Assembly: GCF_040499845.1 (NCBI RefSeq)
Contig: NZ_CP159342.1
Location: 2,542,001 to 2,606,000, forward strand
Direction of reading: 5' to 3'
DNA length: 64,000 nt
Source of the DNA: Micromonospora sp. CCTCC AA 2012012
GTDB lineage: Bacteria > Actinomycetota > Actinomycetes > Mycobacteriales > Micromonosporaceae
The position numbers were made by a program, and so were the translations under genes. The notes under the pieces were generated by a model, which searched no databases, was not told where the DNA came from, and saw only the letters and a program-made list of their open reading frames with translations. How positions within the stretch are numbered: the first letter of the stretch is position 1; every line of letters begins with the position of its first letter. Shown here one piece after another: positions 1-8,733 of the stretch.

Positions 1-1086
1 TGGTCGGAGTTCCTCCGGCTCTATGCCAGCGGGGAGCACCCGGAGAGCACCCCCCTCGCGCGGGCGGTCTTCGGCTTCCTCGACAACGGCGGCACCCGCT
101 GCTGGGTGGTCAACGTCGGCGAGGGCGGCCAGCTCACCGGCACCGGCGGACGCCGGGGCGGGCTGCAACTGCTGGAGGCGGTCGACGAGATCTCCATCCT
201 GGCCGCGCCCGGCTTCCACGACCCGGTCGCGCACGAGGCGCTGCTCAGCATGGCCGAGCGGCTGCGCACCATGGTGGCGATCTGCGACCCCGCGCCGGAC
301 ATCGAGGACATCTCCGGCCTCACCCGGGTCGCCACGCCGCCGAGACCGAAGGCCGCCGCCGACGGCAAACCCGCAGAGGGTACGCCCAGACCCCCCGCCG
401 ACGACGGCGACGGACAGCCCGCGTACCGGCCCCGGCAGTCGGACTTCGGCACCTGCTACTTCCCGTGGATCCGGGTCCGGGACCCGCTCAGCGGCGAGTT
501 GGTGCTCACCCCGCCCAGCGGGCACATCGCCGGCATCTGGGCCCGCACCGACGCGCTGCGCGGCGTGCACAAGGCCCCCGCCAACGAGCCGGTACGCGGC
601 GCGGTCGACCTCGGCTACCTGGTCACCCGCCCCGAACACGACGTGCTCAACCCCAAGGGCGTCAACGTGATCCGCTACTTCGCCGGGGAGGGCATCCGGC
701 TCTGGGGCGCCCGTACGCTCGCCGCCGAGGCCAGCGAGTGGCGCTACCTCAACGTCCGCCGGCTCTCCATCGCCATCGAGCAGGCCATCGCCGGCGGCAC
801 CCGGTGGATGGTGTTCGAGCCGAACGACTTCTCCCTGTGGCGGTCGATCCGCCGCGACATCGGCGCGTTCCTCACCCGGGTGTGGCGCGACGGCGCACTG
901 CTCGGGCGCACGCCGGAGGAGGCGTTCTTCGTCAAGTGCGACGAGGAGACCAACCCGGCCGACGTGCGCGACGCCGGCATGGTGGTCGCCCACATCGGCA
1001 TCGCGGTGGTGAAGCCCGCGGAGTTCGTGGTGTTCAAGCTGAGCCAGTGGGCCGGCGGCACCGAGACCGAGACGATCGGAGGCTGA
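1..1086 (+). CDS. eCIS/phage-like contractile tail sheath protein (5' end cut by window)
   Basis: The frame is open from base 1 and stops at 1084-1086, leaving 361 residues of a protein whose family is usually around 500. The C-terminal part reads as a classic sheath C-terminal domain: a segment around GVNVIRYFAGEGIRLWGART, then WRYLNVRRL, a WMVFEPND motif, and a final block ending FVVFKLSQW. Sheath subunits polymerise around the inner tube and contract to drive it through a target membrane. An acidic, Pro-rich insertion lies near residues 115-145. It is followed after one base by the tube gene. The remaining eCIS genes (ATPase, tape measure) are presumably upstream of the window. Confidence 0.95.
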   Translation, partial: WSEFLRLYASGEHPESTPLARAVFGFLDNGGTRCWVVNVGEGGQLTGTGGRRGGLQLLEAVDEISILAAPGFHDPVAHEALLSMAERLRTMVAICDPAPDIEDISGLTRVATPPRPKAAADGKPAEGTPRPPADDGDGQPAYRPRQSDFGTCYFPWIRVRDPLSGELVLTPPSGHIAGIWARTDALRGVHKAPANEPVRGAVDLGYLVTRPEHDVLNPKGVNVIRYFAGEGIRLWGARTLAAEASEWRYLNVRRLSIAIEQAIAGGTRWMVFEPNDFSLWRSIRRDIGAFLTRVWRDGALLGRTPEEAFFVKCDEETNPADVRDAGMVVAHIGIAVVKPAEFVVFKLSQWAGGTETETIGG

Positions 1087-1087
1087 C

Positions 1088-1570
1088 ATGGCGACCACGG
1101 CCACCCCGCAACCCGGCGCCCCCGTCGACCCGTACCGGGCGTACAACTTCAAGCTGCTCATCAACGGCATCACCAACGGGCACTTCACCGAGGTCAGCGG
1201 GCTGGAGGTGAACATCGCGCCGCTGGCGTACCGGGAGGCCGGCAACGACCGGGTGCGCTCGGTGCCGGGCCAGGTCGAGTACGCCCCGGTCACCCTCCAC
1301 TTCGGCCTCACCTCCTCCCGCGAGCTGTGGGACTGGGTGAACGCGGCGGCCCGGGGCACGGTGAGCCGGCGCAACGTCTCCGTGGTGCTGCTCGACCCGG
1401 CCGGCACCAGCGAGGTGCTGCGCTGGAACATGATCAACGCATGGCCCACCCGGTGGCGGGGCGCCCACCTGAACACCCTGGCCCAGGAGATCGCCATCGA
1501 GGCGCTGACCCTGGCGTACGAGGGACTGGACCTGGAGGCCGGCGGTGCGACCGCCCCGACGCCCGCGTGA
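1088..1570 (+). CDS. eCIS inner tube protein (Hcp-like, conserved phage tail region family)
   Basis: 160 residues. It starts with PYRAYNFKLLINGITNGHFTEVSGL near residue 15, the signature of T4 gp19-like/Afp1-type tube proteins. It continues with a LWDWVNAAARGTVSRRNVSVVLLD strand-turn block and ends EIAIEALTLAYEGL. Hexamers of this fold stack into the tube inside the sheath. An RBS (GGAGG) sits 6 bases before the ATG. The gene follows the sheath gene directly and its last 26 bases overlap the next gene, which starts at a GTG at 1545. Confidence 0.94.
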   Translation: MATTATPQPGAPVDPYRAYNFKLLINGITNGHFTEVSGLEVNIAPLAYREAGNDRVRSVPGQVEYAPVTLHFGLTSSRELWDWVNAAARGTVSRRNVSVVLLDPAGTSEVLRWNMINAWPTRWRGAHLNTLAQEIAIEALTLAYEGLDLEAGGATAPTPA

Positions 1571-3041
1571 CTGGCTGGCCCGGCGGCTGCGGGCCACCGC
1601 CGACGCCGCCGACCGCCTGGCCCACGCCCTCACCCCGACCACCGCGCTCCCCGACCCACCCACCACCCCCCACCCCACCCCCGCCCTCACCACGGACCCC
1701 ACTCCCGCCGATCCCCCCGCACCCCGCCTCCCCGGCCAACCCCCCGACCACTGGCTCCGCCTGGTGGCCGCCCACGCCCCCACCCTCCTCACCGACCCCT
1801 CCCCCTTCCCCCCACCACCCACCCCGACCCCACCCACCACGCCCACCGCGCCCATCGCGCCCACCGCGCCCACCGCGCCGGTTGATCATGAAGTTCTGGT
1901 CGGATCGAGGGCTGATCCTGACGCAAACCTCATGATCAACGCGGCGGACCGCGAGGGTCGGTGGAGTGGTGGTTGGCGGGGAGGCGTGGGGGGTTGGGGT
2001 TGGTGGGTTGGGCGGGTCGGGGTGGGTGGCGGGCCGGGGGGTGGCGGGCCGGGGGGTGCGGGGCGTGGGGGTTCGGCGGAGGCGGGCGGTACGGGCCGGT
2101 CGGGCGGGGGCGAGGCGGCGAGGTCGCGCCGGGCGCCCGGGTCGCCGGGTGACGCGGCGGGCGACCAGGGGGTGCGGGGCCCCGGACTCGACGGGGCAGC
2201 GGAGGACGGGCCGGGCCCGCTCGACGCGCGCGGACGCGGTGTCCCACGGCTGCGCCGGGCGTCGACCCCGCCGCAGCCCGGCCCGGACCAGCGAACAGGC
2301 GGGTCGCGGTGGCGGCAGGGCCGCCAGTACCAGCCGCCGGGCGGGCCGGACCGGTTTCAGCGCGGCACGGACCCGCAGCTGGCCGGGTCCGACCCCCACC
2401 GGCGCGGCGCGGACCAGCAGCAGCTCGGCTCCGCTGAGCACGGAAGCAGCGCGGACCAGCAGCAGCGCGGCTCCGCTGAGCACGGAAGCAGCGCGGACCA
2501 GCGACGACAGCGGGTGGACCAGCGACGACGCGGGCCGGACGGGCAGCGACGCGGGTGGGACCGGCCGCCGGCCGGGGCACCTCGACCGGCTGCGGAGGCG
2601 ATGCGGCCGGCGGCCGAGCCGGTGCGGAGAATGCCCGACGGGTTCCCCACGAGTGCCTGGTCGGAGCAGCCCGCGACAACCGAGTCGCGCTCGGCAGGAC
2701 CGGGTCGGTGGCGGCACGAACAGCCTGGTCACACGGCACCGGTCCGCCCTGAGCGGGTGCCCGGCTCCGACCGTGGGAACGACCCGCACGGCGTCGACCA
2801 CGACCGGCGGGTGACCGGCATCCCGGACCGGCACCGTCGGCACGTCGAGCCGGTCGGGGCGTACGCGGAACTCTGGCCGGCGCTGCCCGACGGCGGTGGC
2901 GCGACGGACGGGTCGGCGGCGCGCTGGGCCGGTGACCCGTGGCCGGCGCTGCCCGACGACCGGGAGGTGTGGACGCCGCCGGCACCCGCCCGCGACGCGG
3001 CCCACCTGCGCCGGCTGGCCCGGGAACAGGACGGTGGCTGA
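1545..3041 (+). CDS. eCIS-associated low-complexity protein with C-terminal WPALPD motifs
   Basis: 498 residues from a GTG overlapping the tube gene, ending in a TGATG junction with the next gene. No known enzyme is recognisable. The N-terminus has a basic amphipathic stretch (RDWLARRLRATADAADRLA) and a PPDHWLRLVAAHAP block. A Pro/Thr-rich stretch, a Gly-rich stretch and an Arg/Gln-rich stretch follow. The last 60 residues hold two copies of WPALPD, near residues 445 and 468, and end DAAHLRRLAREQDGGW. A 42-base tandem duplication and a GATCATG-core palindrome lie inside the frame. Its place between tube and baseplate genes in a coupled operon argues that it is expressed. The ends look conserved-like and the middle looks disordered. 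Its role is unknown; a linker or cargo-related function is only a guess. Confidence 0.68.
   Translation: MRPPRRPRDWLARRLRATADAADRLAHALTPTTALPDPPTTPHPTPALTTDPTPADPPAPRLPGQPPDHWLRLVAAHAPTLLTDPSPFPPPPTPTPPTTPTAPIAPTAPTAPVDHEVLVGSRADPDANLMINAADREGRWSGGWRGGVGGWGWWVGRVGVGGGPGGGGPGGAGRGGSAEAGGTGRSGGGEAARSRRAPGSPGDAAGDQGVRGPGLDGAAEDGPGPLDARGRGVPRLRRASTPPQPGPDQRTGGSRWRQGRQYQPPGGPDRFQRGTDPQLAGSDPHRRGADQQQLGSAEHGSSADQQQRGSAEHGSSADQRRQRVDQRRRGPDGQRRGWDRPPAGAPRPAAEAMRPAAEPVRRMPDGFPTSAWSEQPATTESRSAGPGRWRHEQPGHTAPVRPERVPGSDRGNDPHGVDHDRRVTGIPDRHRRHVEPVGAYAELWPALPDGGGATDGSAARWAGDPWPALPDDREVWTPPAPARDAAHLRRLAREQDGG
1881..1940. repeat. GATCATG-core palindromic element inside the WPALPD-protein gene
   Basis: Terminal arms GTTGATCATGAAGTT and AACCTCATGATCAAC are inverted repeats matching at 14 of 15 positions, with about 30 bases between them. 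The element lies where the DNA changes from C-rich (about 1640-1880) to G-rich (about 1950-2120) on the same strand. It is read through in frame. Similar GATCATG-core palindromes occur intergenically at 34594-34660 and, more loosely, at 61949-62027, so it looks like a dispersed REP-like unit. Confidence 0.7.
2409..2511 (+). repeat. 42-bp in-frame tandem repeat (about 2.4 copies)
   Basis: Units begin at 2409, 2451 and 2493. The first two are nearly identical and encode ADQQQxGSAEHGSS (14 codons); the third diverges after about 19 bases. The unit length is a multiple of three, so copy-number change would keep the frame. This fits a disordered, length-tolerant segment of the protein. Confidence 0.85.
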
Positions 3042-3784
3042 TGGAACGGGTCGCCTTCCTGGTGGACGAGTCCGGCACCCGGGTCGACTGCCTGCTCAAC
3101 CCGGAGACCGTCCGGGTCACCCGGTTGGCCGGGGTACGCCCCCGGCACGCCGCCGACGGCCGGCTCACCGGCGCCGGCCTCGCCGACGACCCGCTCGTCT
3201 TCACCGGCGGCGGGCGGACCGAACTGGTGCTGGACCTGCTCTTCGACGTCGACTTCGTGGAGGCCCAGGTACGCCCCGACGACGTCCGCACGTTGACCGC
3301 GCCGCTGTGGCTGCTGGCGGAGAACTCCGCCACCGAGCACGGCTGGCTCCGCCCGCCGCTGGTCCGGCTGGTCTGGGGCAAGACGTGGAACGTGCCCGGC
3401 GTGATCGTCGCGGTGGCGGAACGCTTCGACGCGTTCACCCTCACCGGCAGCCCGCGCCGGTCCTGGCTGCGGCTCAAGCTGGTCCGGGTCGCCGAGAACG
3501 CCGAGGCGGCCCAGGAGGGCTTCGCGGACGAGCTGGCCACGGCGAGCACGCCGACCGTGCCGCCCGGCTCGGCGGTGGTGGCGACCGCCGACGGCGCCGC
3601 GGAACCCGGCTGGTCCGGCGTCCGGTTCGACCTGCTGGCGCACGACGCGCTCGGTTCGCCGCTGCGCTGGCGGCTGCTGGCCGAGCACAACCGGATCAGC
3701 GACCCGCTGAGCGTGCCCGCCGGCACCGCCCTGGCCGTGCCTCCGGCCGTCGCACCGGCCCCGACGGGAGGTCAGCCCTCGTGA
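3041..3784 (+). CDS. eCIS LysM/tube-adaptor protein (Afp7-like)
   Basis: 247 residues, starting at an ATG that overlaps the previous stop (TGATG). It begins VAFLVDESGTRVDCLLNPETVRVTR, typical of the N-terminal domain of contractile injection system tube-baseplate adaptors. A middle domain contains WLRPPLVRLVWGKTWNVPGVIVAVAERFDAF and PRRSWLRLKLVRV. The C-terminal VRFDLLAHDALGSPLRWRLLAEHNRISDPLSVPAG resembles the LysM-like module of these proteins. In known eCIS it joins the baseplate hub to the tube. It ends in a GTGA overlap with the spike gene. Confidence 0.85.
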   Translation: MERVAFLVDESGTRVDCLLNPETVRVTRLAGVRPRHAADGRLTGAGLADDPLVFTGGGRTELVLDLLFDVDFVEAQVRPDDVRTLTAPLWLLAENSATEHGWLRPPLVRLVWGKTWNVPGVIVAVAERFDAFTLTGSPRRSWLRLKLVRVAENAEAAQEGFADELATASTPTVPPGSAVVATADGAAEPGWSGVRFDLLAHDALGSPLRWRLLAEHNRISDPLSVPAGTALAVPPAVAPAPTGGQPS

Positions 3785-5364
3785 CCGTGCCCCGCACCCC
3801 GACCGTCGCGGTCGACGGCGTCCCGCTGGCGGACGCGGTGACCCGCCGGCTGCGCGGCATCCGGGTGGCCGCCCGGCTGGGCCGACCCACCCAGTGCGAG
3901 CTGACCCTGGCCACCGCCCCGGGCACGGCCGCCCTCGACCCGGCGGTACGCCCCGGCGCCAGCCTCGACGTGCGCCTCGACGGCCACCCCGATCCGCTCT
4001 TCACCGGCGAGGTGACCTGCGTCGAGCTGGCGTACGCGGCGGACGGGCCGGCGCTGCTGCGGCTGCGGGCGTACGACCCGCTGCACCGGCTGCGCAAGCG
4101 CCAGGAGCTGCGGGTGTTCGAGTCGGTGACCGCCGCCGACCTGGCCCGGGAACTCTGCGCCGACCTGGGCCTGACGGTCGACGCGGAGACCGACGGGCCC
4201 CGCCTGGAGCGGCTGCTCCAGCACCGGCACACCGACCTGGAGCTGCTGACCGAGGTGACCGGCCGGGCCGGGCTGCACCCGGTGGTCGACGGCGACCGGC
4301 TGCGGCTGCTCACCCTCGACGGGTACGGCGAACCGGTCCCGCTGGCCCTCGGCCGCACCGTGCACGGCCTGCGGGTCGCGGAGAACCTGGACCGGGCCGG
4401 TGGGGAGAGCACCGCCCTCGGCTGGCACCCGCAGCGCGCCGAACCGCTGCGGCAGCAGGCCACCGAGGCGCGCTCCGGTCGGCGTACCGCGCTGCGGCCC
4501 GAGCCGGGTGACGTGGGGGCGGCCGGTGGCCGGACCGCGGTGGACCAGCCGGGCCGCAGCGACGACGAGCTGGCGGCGCTGGCCCAGGCCGCGCTGGACG
4601 CCCGGGTCGCCACCCTGGTCACCGCCGAGGGGGTGGCCGAGGGCGACCCGGCGCTGCGCCCCGGCCGGCGGATCGCCCTCACCGGTGTGCCGGAGCCCGT
4701 CGCGGGGGTGTACGTGCTCACCGAGGTGGTGCACACCGTCGACGCCGACGGCCACCTGACCGCGTTCTCCACCGTCCCGCCCGACCCGCCACCCGGCCCG
4801 GCGCCGGCCCCGGCGACGGTCACCCTCGGCACGGTCACCGACGTCGACGACCCCGACCGGCTCGGCCGGGTCCGGCTGACCCTGCCCGCGTACGGGGGGC
4901 TGGACGCCGGCTGGCTGGCGGTGGTCTGCCCGGGCGCGGGGCGGGGCAAGGGCATCGTCGCGCTGCCCGACCCGGAGGACACCGTGCTGGTGCTGCTGCC
5001 CGGCGGCGAGCCGACCGCCGGGATCGTGCTCGGTTCGCTCTTCGGCGCGGTCGAGCCGTACGACGCGGGGATCGTCGACGGGCGCGCCGGACGCTGGTCG
5101 ATGCGGACCGGCACCGGCCAGTCGATCGTCATCGACGACGACGGGCGCACGCTGCGGCTGGCCACCGACGCGGGCAGCTTCGTGGAGCTGCGCCCGGAGC
5201 TGACCACCGTGCACGCCGCCGGTGACCTGGTGCTCTCCGCGCCCGGCCGGGCGCTGGTGGTGCGCGCCCGGACGGTCGACTTCCTGCGCGCCGAGTCCGG
5301 CGAGGACGCCGAGACCGCCGCCGCCCAGGCCCGTACCCTCGCCCGCGCCCACGGAGGTGGCTGA
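3781..5364 (+). CDS. eCIS spike/hub protein (VgrG/gpD-gp5-like, Afp8-like)
   Basis: 527 residues from a GTG overlapping the preceding stop. Residues 1-320 match the phage late-control gpD/VgrG hub fold: a two-barrel region, then RHTDLELLTEVTGRAGLHPVVDGDRL. An OB-fold of the gp5/baseplate V type starts near residue 347 (VTLGTVTDVDDPDRLGRVRLTLP). The tail (residues 430-500, TGQSIVIDDDGRTLRLATDAGSFVELRPE) is a short spike-like beta region. It would form the trimeric spike base at the tip of the tube, capped by the next gene product. Confidence 0.9.
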   Translation: MTVPRTPTVAVDGVPLADAVTRRLRGIRVAARLGRPTQCELTLATAPGTAALDPAVRPGASLDVRLDGHPDPLFTGEVTCVELAYAADGPALLRLRAYDPLHRLRKRQELRVFESVTAADLARELCADLGLTVDAETDGPRLERLLQHRHTDLELLTEVTGRAGLHPVVDGDRLRLLTLDGYGEPVPLALGRTVHGLRVAENLDRAGGESTALGWHPQRAEPLRQQATEARSGRRTALRPEPGDVGAAGGRTAVDQPGRSDDELAALAQAALDARVATLVTAEGVAEGDPALRPGRRIALTGVPEPVAGVYVLTEVVHTVDADGHLTAFSTVPPDPPPGPAPAPATVTLGTVTDVDDPDRLGRVRLTLPAYGGLDAGWLAVVCPGAGRGKGIVALPDPEDTVLVLLPGGEPTAGIVLGSLFGAVEPYDAGIVDGRAGRWSMRTGTGQSIVIDDDGRTLRLATDAGSFVELRPELTTVHAAGDLVLSAPGRALVVRARTVDFLRAESGEDAETAAAQARTLARAHGGG

Positions 5365-5702
5365 TGCGCTGGATCCACCGGGACTCCCTGATCGCCTGCG
5401 ACCACGACGGCCGGGTCACCAACCGCGCCTCGCAGCAGTGGGTGACCGTGCGGGGCGTGCCCGTGCTGGTCGACGCCGACCCGGAGGGGCGGGACATCAC
5501 CGCCTGCCCGAACTACGGGCCGACCATCAAGCCGTGCGTGAAGACGCTGCGGGTGACCGTCGGCTACAGCACCTGGCTGCGGGTGGACGGGCACCGGGTG
5601 GTGCTGGACAACCTGGACGGGCTGACCGACGGCACCCCGCCGGGGCTGGTCCACCACAAGGTCCGCGCCGCGCGGCAGGACTTCCTGGGGGCGGACGGAT
5701 GA
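5364..5702 (+). CDS. PAAR-like spike-tip protein (Afp10-like)
   Basis: 112 residues, coupled by TGATG to the spike gene. It contains the ITACPNYGPTIKPCVKTLRVTVGYSTWLRVDG block and a PPGLVHHKVRAARQDFLGADG ending. These are typical of the small PAAR-like tip proteins that follow the spike gene in actinobacterial eCIS. The two cysteines (ACPNYGPTIKPC) could help hold a tip metal, but this is inference. It ends with an ATGA overlap with the gp25 gene. Confidence 0.75.
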   Translation: MRWIHRDSLIACDHDGRVTNRASQQWVTVRGVPVLVDADPEGRDITACPNYGPTIKPCVKTLRVTVGYSTWLRVDGHRVVLDNLDGLTDGTPPGLVHHKVRAARQDFLGADG

Positions 5703-6130
5703 GGGCGTTCCGCTTCGTCGGCGCCGGCTTCGACGCCGGGCGCACCGGCGGGCTGGCGTTGACCGCGGCCGGCGGGCTCGCGATGACCGACGGCGACGAG
5801 ACCGTACGCCAGGCGTTGTTCCTGCTGCTGTCCACCACGCCCGGCGAGCGGCTGATGCGGCCCGGGTACGGCTCCCGGCTGCACCGGCTGGTCTTCGCGC
5901 CCAACGACGACACCACCGCCGGGCTGGCCATCCACTACGTCCGGCAGGCGATCCGGCGGTGGGAGCCGCGGGTCGAGGTGATCGACGTGGACGCCGGGGC
6001 CGACCCGGACGACCCGTGGCGGCTGGTGATCCGGCTCGACTACCGGGTCCGGGCCAGCCTGTCGCCCGGGCAGCTGGTCTTCTCCGTCGACCTGCACGGC
6101 GACGACGAACCCGAGGGGGACCCGACATGA
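5699..6130 (+). CDS. eCIS baseplate wedge protein, GPW/gp25 family (Afp9-like)
   Basis: 143 residues. The family hallmark region ETVRQALFLLLSTTPGERLMRPGYGSRLHRLVFAPND is at residues 37-70, including the conserved PGER motif of T4 gp25-like lysozyme-fold proteins. It then has YVRQAIRRWEPRVEVIDVD and a final LSPGQLVFSVDL strand. It joins sheath to baseplate. It starts inside the preceding stop and itself ends in an ATGA junction. Confidence 0.93.
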   Translation: MRAFRFVGAGFDAGRTGGLALTAAGGLAMTDGDETVRQALFLLLSTTPGERLMRPGYGSRLHRLVFAPNDDTTAGLAIHYVRQAIRRWEPRVEVIDVDAGADPDDPWRLVIRLDYRVRASLSPGQLVFSVDLHGDDEPEGDPT

Positions 6131-8733
6131 CGCTGCCGGTGCCGCACCTGGACGACCGCGCCTTCCTCGACCTGGTCACCGAGGCGCGGGAGCGGATCCG
6201 CCAGTCCTGCCCCGACTGGACGGACCTCTCCGCGCACGACCCGGGGATGGCGCTGCTGGAGGCGTTCGCGTACCTCACCGAGGTGATGATCTACCGGCTG
6301 AACCAGTTGCCGGAGAAGGCGTACGTCGCGTTCCTGAACCTGCTCGGGGTGACCCGGCACCCACCCTCGGCGGCCTGGGCGGACGTCCGGTTCACCCGGA
6401 CCGGGCCGGACCGCGCCGCGGTCCGGATCCCGGCCGGCACCCGGGTCGCCGCGGCCCGCGGCGCCGACCCCCGGCCAGTCGTCTTCGTCACCACCGAGCC
6501 GGCGGTGCTGCCCGCCGGGGAGACCGAGGTGACGGTACGCCTGCACCACTGCGAGCCGGTCGAGGCGGAGCTGCTCGGGGTCGGCACCGGCCAGCCCGGT
6601 CAGGTGCTGCGGGCGGCGAAGGCCCCGCTGACCCGGACCGCCGAGGCGCTGGACCTGCTGCTCGGGGTGGAGGTGCCGGCCGGCTCGGTGGAGCTGGGCG
6701 CCGCCGCCCGGGAGCACGACGGGCGGACGTACGAGATCTGGCGGCCGGTGGACAGCTTCGCCGGCCTCGGCCCGGCCGACCGGGTCTATCTGGTCGACCG
6801 CGCGTCCGGGGTGGTCACCTTCGCCCCCGCCCTCGACCTGCGCCCCGCCGGGGACGACGCCGGAGCGCCCACCGCGCCGGTGACGGTGGCGGCGGTGCCG
6901 CCGGCGGGTCGGCAGGTGCGGCTCTGGTACCGCAGCGGCGGCGGACCGGCCGGCAACGTGGCCGCCGGGACGCTGACCAGCCTGCGCGACCCGCTGCCCG
7001 GGCTGCGGGTGGACAATCCCGAGCCGGCCGGCGGCGGCCGGGACCTGGAGCCGCTGGAGTCGGCGCTGACCCGGGGGCCGTACGAGTTCTTCGCCCAGCA
7101 GCGCGCGGTGACCGCCCGGGACTACGAGATCCTGGCCGCCGGCTCCGGCGCGGTGGCCCGGGCGCGGGCCTTCACCCGGGCCGCCGTCTACAGCTTCGCC
7201 CGCCCCGGCGAGGTCGAGGTGGTGCTGGTGCCGTACGTGCCGGAGCAGGCCCGTCCGGGTGGCCGGCTGCCGGTGGACGTGCTGCGCGAGCACGAGGTGC
7301 CGGAGGCCCGCCGCCGGGTGGAGGCGGACCTGGAGGGCCGCCGCGCCCTCGGCACCGCCGTCCGGGTCGGCTGGGCCCGCTACAAGGCGGTGTCGATCCG
7401 GGCCCGGGTGGTGGTCCGCCGCGAGGAGGACGTCGACGCGGTCCGTCGGCGCATCCACGACCGGCTGCACCAGACGCTCAGCCCGCTGCCCACCCCGCTC
7501 AACCCCACCGGTTGGGCGTTCGGCGAGCCGCTGCGGGCGTCCAATGTGTACCGGATGCTGGAGCACGCCGAGCCGGGCGTGCGGTACGTCGAGTCGGTCC
7601 GGTTCGTCGTCGACGAGGCGCCGGACGCGCAGGTGCGCACCCTCGCCGTCGACCAGTACCAGCCCGGCACCTGGTACGCCGGGCGTGGCCCGGTGCTGTT
7701 CCGCTCCACCAACGCCGGGGCGGGCTGGGAGCCGGCCGGCCGGTTCGACGGCGAGACCGTGGTCCGGGTCGCCCCCGCCCCCGCGCCGGTGCGCCCGGGG
7801 ATCGTGCCCCGCGCCGGCTCGGTGGCCGTGGTCACCGCCCGCGACGCCGGGGGTTCCCGGGTGCACCTGAGCACCGACCTGGGCGAGACCTTCACGCTCC
7901 TGACCGACCTGGACTCCCGCATCCAGGACCTGGCCTGGATCGACCGGGACGGCACCGGGGCCCTGCTGCTGGCCACCGACACCGGCCTCTACGAGGTGTC
8001 CCTGCTGCCCGGCTCGGTGCCGTTGCAGATCCTCGTCGACGCGGGCGACGCCGACCGCGGCTTCTACGCCGTCCGGGCGTTCGTCTCCGAGCGCGGCGCG
8101 CCGGGGGTGGCGGTGGCCGCGCAGGCCGGCTTCGGGGTCTATCTCTCCACCGCCGCCGGTCGCCCCGGCAGCTTCGCCCACGTCGGGCTGGCCAACGTGG
8201 ACAACCGCGTCCTCGCCGTGCAGTACGACGGCCCGGCCACCCTGCTGTGGAGCGGCGCCGGGGAACCGGACCCGAAGAAACCCGGCCAGGGCTGCCACCG
8301 CACCCGGCTCTTCGAGTCGGACGTGCAGTGGCAGGGCGTGCAGACCGGCTGGATCGGTGGCACCTGCCGCGACCTGGCGTTCAGCGGATCGCTCGCGGTC
8401 GCCGCCACGCAGAGCGGCGGAGTGGTCCGGCTCGACACCCTGGCCGCCCAGCCGCAGTGGCAGCCGGTGATGGTCAACTGCGGGCTGCCGCTGCGGGACC
8501 GGACCCGGTTCGTCCCGGTGGACGCGCTCGCCGCCACCTCCGGCGCCGGCGGTGGCCGGCTGGTGCTGGCCGGCGGCGAACGCGGGGTGTACCGCAGTGG
8601 CGACGCCGTCGACTGGACGGCCAGCGCCAACCAGGCCACCGCCGACGTGGTGACCGTCCCCGGTACCTGGCTGCTCTGCTCCGGCGAGCACGACATCGAG
8701 GTGGTGCGGCAGGATGCGCCGGACGGCGATTGA
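6127..8733 (+). CDS. Baseplate J-like assembly protein with C-terminal beta-propeller-like extension (Afp11-like)
   Basis: 868 residues. The N-terminal half is a clear baseplate assembly protein: LVTEARERIRQSCPDWTDLSAHDPGMALLEAFAYLTEVMIYRLNQLPEK at the start, then RNVA-type strands, YEFFAQQRAVTARDYEILAAG and ALGTAVRVGWARYKAVSIRARVVV. From about residue 510 the sequence changes to repeats such as LFRSTNAGAGWEPAG, HLSTDLGETFTLLT, LLATDTGLYEVS and YRSGDAVDWT. These look like Asp-box/BNR blades of a beta-propeller. The extension could be a surface domain at the baseplate rim. Its last 20 bases overlap the next gene. Confidence 0.88.
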   Translation: MTLPVPHLDDRAFLDLVTEARERIRQSCPDWTDLSAHDPGMALLEAFAYLTEVMIYRLNQLPEKAYVAFLNLLGVTRHPPSAAWADVRFTRTGPDRAAVRIPAGTRVAAARGADPRPVVFVTTEPAVLPAGETEVTVRLHHCEPVEAELLGVGTGQPGQVLRAAKAPLTRTAEALDLLLGVEVPAGSVELGAAAREHDGRTYEIWRPVDSFAGLGPADRVYLVDRASGVVTFAPALDLRPAGDDAGAPTAPVTVAAVPPAGRQVRLWYRSGGGPAGNVAAGTLTSLRDPLPGLRVDNPEPAGGGRDLEPLESALTRGPYEFFAQQRAVTARDYEILAAGSGAVARARAFTRAAVYSFARPGEVEVVLVPYVPEQARPGGRLPVDVLREHEVPEARRRVEADLEGRRALGTAVRVGWARYKAVSIRARVVVRREEDVDAVRRRIHDRLHQTLSPLPTPLNPTGWAFGEPLRASNVYRMLEHAEPGVRYVESVRFVVDEAPDAQVRTLAVDQYQPGTWYAGRGPVLFRSTNAGAGWEPAGRFDGETVVRVAPAPAPVRPGIVPRAGSVAVVTARDAGGSRVHLSTDLGETFTLLTDLDSRIQDLAWIDRDGTGALLLATDTGLYEVSLLPGSVPLQILVDAGDADRGFYAVRAFVSERGAPGVAVAAQAGFGVYLSTAAGRPGSFAHVGLANVDNRVLAVQYDGPATLLWSGAGEPDPKKPGQGCHRTRLFESDVQWQGVQTGWIGGTCRDLAFSGSLAVAATQSGGVVRLDTLAAQPQWQPVMVNCGLPLRDRTRFVPVDALAATSGAGGGRLVLAGGERGVYRSGDAVDWTASANQATADVVTVPGTWLLCSGEHDIEVVRQDAPDGD

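Noticed and set aside
2409..2511. CRISPR array
   Set aside because: Units are contiguous in-frame duplications without spacers and no cas genes are present.
1434..3005. Antisense 523-codon frame over the WPALPD gene
   Set aside because: Overlaps the tube gene antisense and lacks SD or motifs; the + strand frame is coupled to the operon on both sides.
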